Of a stretch of 26,066 nt of DNA, positions 8,156 through 14,852 are shown one piece after another. Within the stretch, counting starts at the first letter, position 1. Each line of letters opens with the position of its first letter. The stretch is taken from assembly GCA_045617585.1 (NCBI GenBank), contig JAZLIW010000064.1, positions 1 to 26,066 on the forward strand, given 5' to 3'. Position numbers and translations under genes: made by a program. The notes below the pieces were generated by a model. It did not search any database, had not been told where the DNA came from, and worked only from the letters and a program-made list of their open reading frames with translations. This stretch comes from CAKRZE01 sp045617585 (GTDB lineage: Bacteria > Bacillota > Clostridia > Oscillospirales > CAG-272).

Positions 8156-8497
8156 ATGGATTTAATCAAGGCTTTTACGAATGAGCAGCTGAAAACCGAG
8201 ATCCCGGTTCTGAACGTCGGTGATACCGTCCGCGTTCACAACAAGATCAAGGAAGGTAACCGCGAACGTATTCAGATGTTCGAGGGTGTCATCATCGCCA
8301 AGAAGGGCGGCGGCATCTCCGAGACCTTTACGGTCAGACGCATTTCCTACGGCGTCGGCGTCGAGAAGACCTTCCCGGTCCATTCCCCCAACGTCGAAGC
8401 GGTCGACGTCATCCGCAAAGGTAAGGTCAGACGCGCAAAGCTCTACTACCTGCGTGATAAGGTCGGCAAGGATTCCAAGATCAAGGAAGATCTGTAA
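8156..8497 (+). CDS. rplS: 50S ribosomal protein L19
   Basis: The 113-residue protein matches bL19 over its full usual length. L19 sits at the 30S/50S interface and contributes to bridge formation. Typical features are FNVGDTVRVH-like (NVGDTVRVH, about 21-29), QMFEGVII (about 39-46), SETFTVRRISYGVGVEKTFP and the end RRAKLYYLRDKVGK. A GGAGG ribosome binding site at 8145-8149 lies 6 bases from the ATG. It is a single-gene unit here, with its own promoter at 8054-8082 and a strong terminator at 8507-8554. The usual rimM-trmD neighbours are not present, so rplS has been separated from that operon. Confidence 0.98.
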   Translation: MDLIKAFTNEQLKTEIPVLNVGDTVRVHNKIKEGNRERIQMFEGVIIAKKGGGISETFTVRRISYGVGVEKTFPVHSPNVEAVDVIRKGKVRRAKLYYLRDKVGKDSKIKEDL

Positions 8498-8506
8498 TCC
8501 GAATCA

Positions 8507-8554
8507 GACAATAAAGACGCCCGAACGGTCCTCCGTCCGGGTGTTTTTATTGTC
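8507..8554 (+). terminator. rplS terminator
   Basis: A long hairpin: GACAATAA (8507-8514) pairs with TTATTGTC (8547-8554), and the inner arm around CGCCCGAACGG pairs with CCGTCCGGGTG apart from wobble and mismatch positions. The T-rich stretch GTGTTTTTATTG lies on the 3' arm. It closes the rplS transcript. Confidence 0.85.
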
Positions 8555-8562
8555 TCTTTTTC

Positions 8563-8591
8563 TTGACAACGGGTCCCCGCCGCGGTATAAT
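8563..8591 (+). promoter_or_regulatory. Sigma-A promoter of the transglutaminase-like gene
   Basis: TTGACA at 8563-8568 and TATAAT at 8586-8591 with a 17-base spacer, both perfect consensus. The start codon at 8626 follows a GAAAGGAA ribosome binding site. Confidence 0.88.
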
Positions 8592-8625
8592 TGATTCAAA
8601 GTATAATTTCTGAAAGGAAACCGCC

Positions 8626-9996
8626 ATGAAGAAAACCATCCAGCAGACCATCCCCACGATCGCGTACGGTCTGCCCGACGCCGTCCGCGCCTTTCACGAG
8701 AGCGGATATTTTGACCGGGAGATCCGCACCATCGACCGTCTTCTCGCCCGAGACGACTGCTCGGAGGCGATGCGCGATCGGCTGAACCTGCAGCGTTCCC
8801 TTGCGGAGCAGATGAAAGAAGAATACGAACTGACGATGGAGGAAGCGCTCGAGGTCGTCAGAGAGGATATCCCCGATTTCACGATGGAAGAAATGGAAGG
8901 GATCGTGGAAGACTCCCTCGTTGACTGGCACATGGTCAACGGAGAACCGCGTCTCCAGAGCTATTTCATGGAGTCCTTTTATACCCGCCGACCCGATCTG
9001 AAGGAAAGACGGGCCGGTCACAGAGAGACCGGAGACCCGAACGTCTACCGGGAAGACAATCACGCCGTCATGGAAACGAACGGGTACCGCGCTTTCCGTC
9101 ACCGCGTTCGTCTCGAGATCGAACCGCGCCGGGAGGCAGCGATCGACGGAGAGGAGATCCTCGTCCATCTTCCCTTCCCTGCCATCTGCCCGGAGCAGAG
9201 CGATATCGTGATCCACGACATGACGCCCGGCGGCACCGTCGCGGGCGACGTGCAGCGGACGATCTCGTGGAAGCAGATCTATCACACCGGAGACAGGTTC
9301 TTCGTTGACGTTTCCTTCACGAACCGGGCACCCTACGTATCCCTCGATCCCGACGCCGTCAGCGAGGAGCAGCCGGATTTCCACACCGGCGAGCTGCCGC
9401 CTCATATCACCTTCACGCCCTATCTGCGCGCACTTGCCGCGGAGATCGCCGGGGACGAAACGAACCCGCTGATCCTCGCCCGCCGCGTTTACGATTATCT
9501 TGCCCATCATCTGCACTATTCGTACACGAGAGAGTATCTGCTCCTCGAACCGATCGCCGATACCTGTGCGCTCAATCTGCGCGGCGACTGCGGCGTGATG
9601 GCGCTGACCTTCATCACTCTCTGCCGCATCCTCGGGATCCCGGCAAAGTGGCAGTCCGGTCTTTCGGTCCATCCGGGTCATATCGGCAGACACGACTGGG
9701 CACAATTCTTCGTTGCTCCCTACGGCTGGCTTTACGCCGATCTTTCCTATTCCGTCGGTGCGGTCTCGGTCGGAAGCGAGGTCCGTCTCAACCACTATTT
9801 CGGCAATCTCGATCCCTTCCGTATGGTCACCTGCAACAACGTGCAGGCGGAATTCGTTCCTCCGAAGAAGCACCTCCGCGCCGATCCCTTCGATAACCAG
9901 CGCGGCGAGATCGAGTTCGCCTCCCGCGGGCTGAACTCCTACGAGATCCGCGACCGCAGGACCCTGATCTCCTGCGAGGAGGTTTTCGATCAATAA
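8626..9996 (+). CDS. Transglutaminase-like domain protein
   Basis: The 456-residue protein carries a C-terminal transglutaminase-like (papain-fold) domain. Its triad is visible: Cys322 in RGDCGVMAL (319-327), His356 in RHDWAQFF (355-362), and Asp372 in GWLYADLSY (367-375). Bacterial members are usually cysteine proteases or amidases, not crosslinking enzymes. Residues 1-120 are charged and helical with many Glu residues; 155-240 look like a beta-rich region. There is no signal peptide, so it is probably cytoplasmic. The gene has a consensus promoter (8563-8591), and a small two-helix membrane protein follows 90 bases later with no terminator between, so both may be on one transcript. The substrate is unknown. 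Confidence 0.88.
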   Translation: MKKTIQQTIPTIAYGLPDAVRAFHESGYFDREIRTIDRLLARDDCSEAMRDRLNLQRSLAEQMKEEYELTMEEALEVVREDIPDFTMEEMEGIVEDSLVDWHMVNGEPRLQSYFMESFYTRRPDLKERRAGHRETGDPNVYREDNHAVMETNGYRAFRHRVRLEIEPRREAAIDGEEILVHLPFPAICPEQSDIVIHDMTPGGTVAGDVQRTISWKQIYHTGDRFFVDVSFTNRAPYVSLDPDAVSEEQPDFHTGELPPHITFTPYLRALAAEIAGDETNPLILARRVYDYLAHHLHYSYTREYLLLEPIADTCALNLRGDCGVMALTFITLCRILGIPAKWQSGLSVHPGHIGRHDWAQFFVAPYGWLYADLSYSVGAVSVGSEVRLNHYFGNLDPFRMVTCNNVQAEFVPPKKHLRADPFDNQRGEIEFASRGLNSYEIRDRRTLISCEEVFDQ

Positions 9997-10086
9997 GCGA
10001 AAACCGTCACCGCCCGAGCGGACGAAGAAAAACGGCAGACCGCCCCAACCAACCGTCTTAACTGAAATCGTTTATGGAGAATCAAA

Positions 10087-10338
10087 ATGTTCAATAACAT
10101 CGGAAGCAAGATCAAATCGCTCGCTGAAATCGTCTGCCGGATCGGGATCGCCATATCCGTTCTCATCGGGGTCATCCTTCTGTTCCAAGCCGATTCCTAC
10201 GGCATCCTCGGTCTTCTCGTTGGCGCTGTCGGTGCTCTTCTTTCATGGATCGGCGCCTTCGTCCTGTACGGATTCGGGCAGCTCGTAGAAAACAGCGATA
10301 TCCTCGTCGAAAACAGCAGGAAAAACGGAAAACAGTAA
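10087..10338 (+). CDS. Small two-helix membrane protein
   Basis: The 83-residue protein has two hydrophobic helices (about 15-33 and 39-63) between a short basic amphipathic N-terminus and a polar C-terminal tail. The LLSWIGAFVLYGFGQLVE stretch is like that of small uncharacterised Bacillota membrane proteins. A GGAGAATCAAA ribosome binding region precedes the ATG. It follows the transglutaminase-like gene by 90 bases and precedes an inverted repeat that may end transcription. Function unknown. Confidence 0.8.
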   Translation: MFNNIGSKIKSLAEIVCRIGIAISVLIGVILLFQADSYGILGLLVGAVGALLSWIGAFVLYGFGQLVENSDILVENSRKNGKQ

Positions 10339-10385
10339 AATCACGTTCCGGTTTTCCCACGTCTTCCTCTTAATGACATCACCAT

Positions 10386-10420
10386 ATCGGGCAGACCCGC
10401 GGCTGTCGGATCTGCCCGAT
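10386..10420 (+). terminator. Inverted repeat, possible terminator
   Basis: ATCGGGCAGA (10386-10395) pairs perfectly with TCTGCCCGAT (10411-10420). The tail CTCTTCCG is only moderately T-rich, so termination would be weak or factor-assisted. Confidence 0.55.
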
Positions 10421-10482
10421 CTCTTCCGAATCGTCCGATTCACGCAAGTGACCGTTCCCATGAAATAATTTTTGCTACCCTA

Positions 10483-10511
10483 TTGACAAAACGACAGTCT
10501 TGTGCTATAAT
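10483..10511 (+). promoter_or_regulatory. Sigma-A promoter of tRNA-Pro
   Basis: TTGACA at 10483-10488 and TATAAT at 10506-10511, 17 bases apart, with an extended -10 TG at 10503-10504. The tRNA starts 13 bases after the -10 box. Confidence 0.9.
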
Positions 10512-10524
10512 GTTTATCGTTGTT

Positions 10525-10601
10525 CGGGGTGTGGCTCAGTTCGGTAGAGCGCTTGGTTCGGGACCAAGAGGCCGCTGGTTCAAATCCAGTCACTCCGACC
10601 A
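10525..10601 (+). tRNA. tRNA-Pro (anticodon CGG)
   Basis: A 77-base cloverleaf. The acceptor stem CGGGGTG pairs with CACTCCG (one wobble), the D arm is GGCTCAGTTCGGTAGAGC-like, the anticodon stem is CTTGG/CCAAG with loop TTCGGGA (anticodon CGG), the T arm has the loop GTTCAAATC, and CCA is encoded. It reads CCG codons, which suits a GC-rich genome. Confidence 0.96.
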
Positions 10602-10605
10602 TATC

Positions 10606-10643
10606 AAGACTGTGATCTGTTGATTGCAGTCTTTTGTTTTTCC
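10606..10643 (+). terminator. Terminator between tRNA-Pro and the next gene
   Basis: AAGACTGTGATC (10606-10617) pairs with GATTGCAGTCTT (10622-10633) around a TGTT loop, with two wobble pairs, followed by TTGTTTTTCCC. It begins only 5 bases after the tRNA CCA end and finishes 5 bases before the AAAGGAGG of the next gene. Confidence 0.8.
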
Positions 10644-10662
10644 CGTGAAAGGAGGCGTTTGA

Positions 10663-11616
10663 ATGAAAGGTGAGTTCATTCCGCGAAAGTTCAGAATTGT
10701 GAACCTTCTGTTTCTCGTCGGAGGGCTGTGCTCCATCGGTTTTTACATATATCTGGTCGTTGCCGTTCCGGAAGACGCCGGTCTGCTGTTTTTTCCGATC
10801 CTCGGGGTCGTTTTGTGTTCCCTTTCCGTCCTGACGTATCTGATCACGAAAAACGGAACGGTCGCCGTTGACGAAACGACGATCAAGGCGCGTTACGGCA
10901 CGTTCTGGAAGATCGACTGTGCGCTCACGGACGTTGCCTTTGCCGGAGCACAGGGGAACGCCCTGACGGTCCGGCTGAAAAACGGCAAGGTCCATACGAT
11001 CATGAATCTGACGAACGCAAGACAGCTCGCCTCCTACATCAGGAAAAGACTTGCGCCGGAAGACAAGGAGCCGCCGGATGCGCTGATCGAAAAGCGAAGC
11101 CTCCTGATGAAAACGCGAAAAAAGGATATCTTCAGGATCTGCGTCGGATTTGCGTTCATGCTCTTAATGATCTTTCTCACCGTCTTTCTGACCGACGGAA
11201 AAGAGCTGAACGAATTCGGAAATACGGACCGGATCATTTTTGCCCTGATGATCGTGACGGAGCTTATCACGGTCGTCCTGATCTTCCGGCTTGCGGGGAG
11301 GGCCGGAAACAGTTTCGACCTGATCGGTCACCTCCAATATACCATCCGGAAAAGAGTGGTAGAGACAGCGGAACTTCCGCCGGGGAACGTGATCAGGGTC
11401 CTGACCGACGAGGACTGCGACGGCCGCCTTACGGTATACGGATATCCGAACGACGACAGAGTCTATTACGTCGTGCAGCATTTCGACAAGGATTTTTCGC
11501 TCGTCACGACGTTTGAATCAGATATCTTTGAGAACGCCGGTCAACTGCCCGACGGATTCGATTCCCTGACCGACGTAACGGAAAAATTCATATCAAATCA
11601 TGACGTGACAGCGTGA
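10663..11616 (+). CDS. Four-helix membrane protein with PH-like segment, unknown function
   Basis: The 317-residue protein is not one I recognise by name. It has four predicted helices in two pairs (about 13-34 and 40-62; 157-177 and 190-210). Between the pairs, residues 64-130 alternate strands in a pattern like bacterial PH domains (the V-D-E-T-T-I start and a K-N-G-K turn). Residues 215-317 form a soluble C-terminal region with HLQYTIRKR and strand-rich sequence. A strong AAAGGAGG ribosome binding site is 7 bases before the ATG. There is almost no room for a promoter between the tRNA-Pro terminator and this site, so expression may depend on read-through from tRNA-Pro. A strong terminator follows. 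Confidence 0.82.
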   Translation: MKGEFIPRKFRIVNLLFLVGGLCSIGFYIYLVVAVPEDAGLLFFPILGVVLCSLSVLTYLITKNGTVAVDETTIKARYGTFWKIDCALTDVAFAGAQGNALTVRLKNGKVHTIMNLTNARQLASYIRKRLAPEDKEPPDALIEKRSLLMKTRKKDIFRICVGFAFMLLMIFLTVFLTDGKELNEFGNTDRIIFALMIVTELITVVLIFRLAGRAGNSFDLIGHLQYTIRKRVVETAELPPGNVIRVLTDEDCDGRLTVYGYPNDDRVYYVVQHFDKDFSLVTTFESDIFENAGQLPDGFDSLTDVTEKFISNHDVTA

Positions 11617-11635
11617 TATCCATCCCGATCAGTCA

Positions 11636-11665
11636 AAAAGCCGCCTCCGACCGGAAGCGGCTTTT
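11636..11665. terminator. Bidirectional rho-independent terminator
   Basis: AAAAGCCGC (11636-11644) pairs with GCGGCTTTT (11657-11665), with an inner TCC/GGA helix. It separates the convergent membrane-protein gene and the PL8 lyase gene and can serve both. Confidence 0.85.
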
Positions 11666-11686
11666 CATTATTTCCGTATGTATATA

Positions 11687-13543
11687 TCAGAGGATCACGC
11701 AGGTACCGGCGTCGCCGTGCAGCAGGGTCTTTCCGCCGACGACAAGATCTCCCTCCTCGTGGAAGACTGCCATCACGGTCCCGTCGGAAAGCGAGATCGC
11801 CTGAAGGGCAGGCGTATTGGAAAGCACCTTTGCCCCTGCCCTCTTTCCTCTCGGAGAAACTGCGTAGGCATAGGAATCCTTCCCCGGCTTGACCGGGATA
11901 TACGCAAGGAAGACCTTTCCGGTCACGGGCGCGTATACTTCCTCAAAGCTGTTGCGCTTCCAAGCGCCCTCTCTCTCCACGACACCGGAAACGAACTCGG
12001 TCTCGGGATCAAGGTTCTCGTAGGAGAAGCCGCCGTTGGACGCACGGTGCTTTCCCGGTCTCGGCGAAACGGGATGGCACTGATCGACCGTCGTCGTTAG
12101 CGGCAGACCGCCCTCCTTTTCGTCGCGGATGCCCGCGCCGAGGGAGACCATGCAGCCGTCGAATACGAAGAAAGCGGTCATCAGAGAGATCCCGTCGTGC
12201 TCCGGCTTTTCAAAGATGATGCCGCGGTCGCCGCTTGCCAGCCCGCCGATATGACCGTTCGGCAGCGGCAGATTCCACCAATTGCGGTGAGAAAGGATCT
12301 CCGCGTCGTTTTCGACCCTTGCCGTCGTTCCGGGAACGTGCGCCCAATCGTAGATCGGGTTCAGATCATAATACTCGTTGCCGCGGCGCATCAGGCAGTA
12401 ATGCGTGCCGTAGGACATATTGTAGCAAAGCTCGCCCTCGGAATTGCAGATCTCTGCGTCGTACTGTGCGGGAGCATGACATTTGATGCCGAAGTAGCTT
12501 CCGTTCTTTCTCTGGGAAAGGAACGAAATGCTCGGGAACCAGTTGGTGCCGGAGTAGGGATCGGTCTCGTCCTCGACCGCGCCGCGGTCGATATCGTGAA
12601 CGAAAGCAAGAAGCTCGTCACGGCGCGGCAGATCCATGACCTCGGTGAGCAGACGGATGCCGTAAATCATCTCCACGCGGTTGAGCGTACCGCAGCGGGC
12701 GATCTCTCTTCCGACGCCGCCGTAATCGAAGAAGCCGTGGAGCATCATACGTCTCTGCCCGTCAAGAACGTGCTGCAGGAAAACGTCGATCCGCTCCCGC
12801 GGGAAGGCGAAGGCCGTCCCGGAAAGGAGCCATACGAGCTGGGAGAGGTCGTAAGTATAGGAGGCGCCGTATCCTCCGGAATACCATCTCGGACCGTGCT
12901 GATAGAACGCGCCGTCCGGCTGGATCCCCTCCTGCGTATACGCCATTTCCTTTTCAATGCGTTCCCTGGAGATCTGAAGAAGCTCGGTATCCTCGGAAAG
13001 AAGGGCGTGGCGGATCGAATTGTAGATGCCCCAGATCAGATTGGCGCCGCCCCAGCGATAGATATCCGCACGGTTTTTGATCGAGCCGCGGCCGACGAGC
13101 TCAAGCGTCTTTGCAAATTCTTCAGGCGTCAGATATTCACGGAGCAGCAGACCGATATCGCCGATGTGGCTGGGCATACCGATGTCGTTATGCCACCAGT
13201 TCGGGTTCCTGTAATCGTGGATCAGCCAGTGACGGAGCGTTCCGATCAGCTTTTCACGGAAGGCGGCGTCGTTCTTCAGCCGTTCCTTTCCCCCGTTGAC
13301 GATCGCGGATTCCAGACGGGCGTAATGACGCGCGGCGCGCCATTCGTGGCGGCGGGCGTCGGTGTATTCGATGTCCTGCCACACGTAAGTATCTGGATCG
13401 GGACCGGGAACAAGACTGTTCACCAATTGGTCTGCCGTGTCTTTCATGACACCCTGCACGTTCTCACGGAATGAGCCGCGGTACAGCAGATCGACGTAGC
13501 GTTCCCTGATCGCAAGAAGGTCCTTCAGGTTCTGATCGTTCAT
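11687..13543 (-). CDS. Polysaccharide lyase family 8-type protein
   Basis: The 618-residue protein looks like a PL8 lyase (hyaluronate, chondroitin or xanthan lyase group), enzymes that cleave uronic acid-containing glycans by beta-elimination. The N-terminal helical toroid has NPNWWHNDIGMP (113-124), RWGGANLIWG (163-172) with the likely catalytic Asn168, DGAFYQHGPRW (210-220) with His216, and YSGGYGASY (221-229) with Tyr225. GREIARC (278-284) holds the conserved Arg279. The middle beta-sandwich has the VPGTTA motif near residue 408. It is shorter than secreted PL8 enzymes (about 700-1000 residues), with no signal peptide or carbohydrate-binding module, so it may act inside the cell on imported oligosaccharides. 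GGAGG precedes the ATG and its own promoter is at 13595-13623. The polymer it attacks is not inferable. Confidence 0.85.
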   Translation of the reverse strand: MNDQNLKDLLAIRERYVDLLYRGSFRENVQGVMKDTADQLVNSLVPGPDPDTYVWQDIEYTDARRHEWRAARHYARLESAIVNGGKERLKNDAAFREKLIGTLRHWLIHDYRNPNWWHNDIGMPSHIGDIGLLLREYLTPEEFAKTLELVGRGSIKNRADIYRWGGANLIWGIYNSIRHALLSEDTELLQISRERIEKEMAYTQEGIQPDGAFYQHGPRWYSGGYGASYTYDLSQLVWLLSGTAFAFPRERIDVFLQHVLDGQRRMMLHGFFDYGGVGREIARCGTLNRVEMIYGIRLLTEVMDLPRRDELLAFVHDIDRGAVEDETDPYSGTNWFPSISFLSQRKNGSYFGIKCHAPAQYDAEICNSEGELCYNMSYGTHYCLMRRGNEYYDLNPIYDWAHVPGTTARVENDAEILSHRNWWNLPLPNGHIGGLASGDRGIIFEKPEHDGISLMTAFFVFDGCMVSLGAGIRDEKEGGLPLTTTVDQCHPVSPRPGKHRASNGGFSYENLDPETEFVSGVVEREGAWKRNSFEEVYAPVTGKVFLAYIPVKPGKDSYAYAVSPRGKRAGAKVLSNTPALQAISLSDGTVMAVFHEEGDLVVGGKTLLHGDAGTCVIL

Positions 13544-13594
13544 ATCCTTTTCCTCCGTTCCCGGTCAAAAACCGGAAATGATTTCGTTATTACG

Positions 13595-13623
13595 ATTATA
13601 ACACGGTTCCGCCCGAAATGCAA
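13595..13623 (-). promoter_or_regulatory. Sigma-A promoter of the PL8 gene
   Basis: On the minus strand TTGCAT (13623-13618) and TATAAT (13600-13595) are 17 bases apart, 52 bases upstream of the PL8 start codon. Confidence 0.78.
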
Positions 13624-13645
13624 TACCGGGATAAAAAGAAGAGCG

Positions 13646-13699
13646 AAAAAGGCAGTATATCGGTACGGGACCGCATCAGATAAAGTGTCCTGCCTTTTT
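13646..13699. terminator. Orphan terminator-like hairpin
   Basis: AAAAAGGCAG (13646-13655) pairs perfectly with CTGCCTTTTT (13690-13699), and inside it CGGT (13661-13664) pairs with ACCG (13670-13673). Runs of A and T on the two arms would allow action in both directions. No intact gene ends here on either strand, so it may be left over from a deleted gene. Confidence 0.6.
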
Positions 13700-13712
13700 C
13701 CGCCGCCTTCTT

Positions 13713-14300
13713 TTGAAAAATAGCGATACCGATCTTATCCCTGTGTTCTACGGTGTCGGGAATCACGGCGGCGGACCGACGGTCAGGAATCTTGAGCTTC
13801 TGCGGGAATACGCGGCGGCTCACCCAGAAAAGCGGCTGATCTCAATCCGCTTCGAGGAATACAGCGGCTATATCACCTCTTTTTACGATAAACGCACCGG
13901 AAAAGAGCGTATCTGTTCCCGTGCCGCCGTTCCCGTCGTCATCGACGAATATTATCACGATACGTGGAGCCACGGAAAGACCTTCTTTGCGGATGAAATG
14001 GCGCGTTATTCCGACGCGGAGGTCACGGTCACCGAAAGCGGTCCCGTCCGCGCCTGCGTCAAGATCGTCAGCACCTATAACCATTCGACGCTGACCCAGT
14101 ATTTTTCACTCACGGCGGATTCCGACGTTCTGTCGATCCGTCTGGTAGCCGACAGACATGAAAAGCACAAAATGCTGAAGATCGCTTATCCGATGGCTGT
14201 GACCGATCCGGAGGCGTTTTACGAGATCCCCTTCGGAGCCGTAAAGCGTCCTGCCGACGGCGAAGAGAAACCGGGTTTACGCTGGACTGCCGTCCGCGGA
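13713..14300 (+). pseudogene. GH38 alpha-mannosidase remnant
   Basis: About 196 codons of an alpha-mannosidase remain. FYGVGNHGGGPT (from about 13743) is the hallmark of the late catalytic domain of bacterial GH38 enzymes. The frame passes from HPEKRL straight to a segment typical of the start of the C-terminal beta-sandwich (SGYITSFYDKRTGKE), so the rest of the catalytic domain is missing in frame. The beta-sandwich continues to YEIPFGAV and KPGLRWTAV, where homology stops at about 14294. The N-terminal zinc and nucleophile regions are absent. No promoter or ribosome binding site precedes the nominal TTG start. The frame then runs out of phase into the SIS remnant. An intact GH38 enzyme is 800-1000 residues, so this cannot be active. 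Confidence 0.82.
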
Positions 14301-14301
14301 C

Positions 14302-14780
14302 GCGAAGGAAACCTTCCGCGCCGGAGGAACGCTCTTTATCTGCGGCAACGGAGGCAGCTCCGCAGATGCCGATCATATCGTCGGTGCGCTTGCCAAGGGC
14401 TTCCGGAAAGCACGTGCGCTTTCTGCGGAGTTGAAGGAGAAGCTTGACGCCGTTGACCCGACCGGAACGCTCTCTTCCTCCCTGCAGGGGTCTCTCAACG
14501 CCGTCTACGCGCAGGCCCTTCTTTCACTCGGCAGACCGGGTGACGTCTTCCTCGGGATCAGCACCTCCGGCAATTCGGAGAACGTCGTCCTCGCGGCAAA
14601 GGCCGCGAAAGCGCTCGGGCTGAAGGTCATCACGCTGACGGGGGAAAGCCCTGCCGACTTGACGACCTCTCCGACGTGATCCTTCACGTCGGCGCGACCG
14701 AGACCTACCGCATTCAGGAACTGCATCTTCCGTCCTATCATTGGCTCTGTGCCCGTGTCGAAGAGGAATTCTTTTCATAA
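14302..14780 (+). pseudogene. SIS-domain phosphosugar isomerase (GmhA-like) remnant
   Basis: Reading frame 1 from 14302 gives KETFRAGGTLFICGNGGSSA, the start of a SIS domain close to phosphoheptose isomerase (sedoheptulose-7-phosphate isomerase) proteins. LGRPGDVFLGISTSGNSENV follows as the second sugar-phosphate site. The N-terminal helix is missing. Around 14491-14497 about 20 residues (the TGHTALSTAFAND-type helix) are missing in frame between LQG and YAQ. Near 14645-14652 one base is lost (or two gained), giving an early TGA at 14677. The end of the protein, DLSDVILHVGATETYRIQEL and on to a TAA at 14778-14780, is readable only in another frame. Three separate lesions make this a pseudogene. 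When intact it probably made a heptose precursor for surface glycans. Confidence 0.85.
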
Positions 14781-14793
14781 AAACCCCAACCAA

Positions 14794-14831
14794 AAACCGA
14801 CCTTCCACGCGTGAAAGGTCGGTTTCATTTT
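14794..14831. terminator. Bidirectional rho-independent terminator
   Basis: AAACCGACCTT (14794-14804) pairs with AAGGTCGGTTT (14815-14825), with a CAC/GTG inner helix and T-rich tails on both strands. It ends the DUF4132 operon (minus) and the SIS remnant (plus). Confidence 0.85.
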
Positions 14832-14852
14832 TGCCGTACCGAACAGATATTG

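Noticed and set aside
8596..9993. Long minus-strand frame (465 codons) opposite the transglutaminase-like gene
   Set aside because: Antisense shadow; the plus strand has a full catalytic triad, promoter and ribosome binding site.
12197..13474. Long plus-strand frame (425 codons) opposite the PL8 gene
   Set aside because: No ribosome binding site or recognisable domain; it mirrors codons of the PL8 gene.
13713..14447. A single 244-codon gene spanning the mannosidase remnant and beyond
   Set aside because: After about 14294 the frame gives Arg-rich nonsense while another frame reads a clean SIS domain, so the long frame is not one protein.
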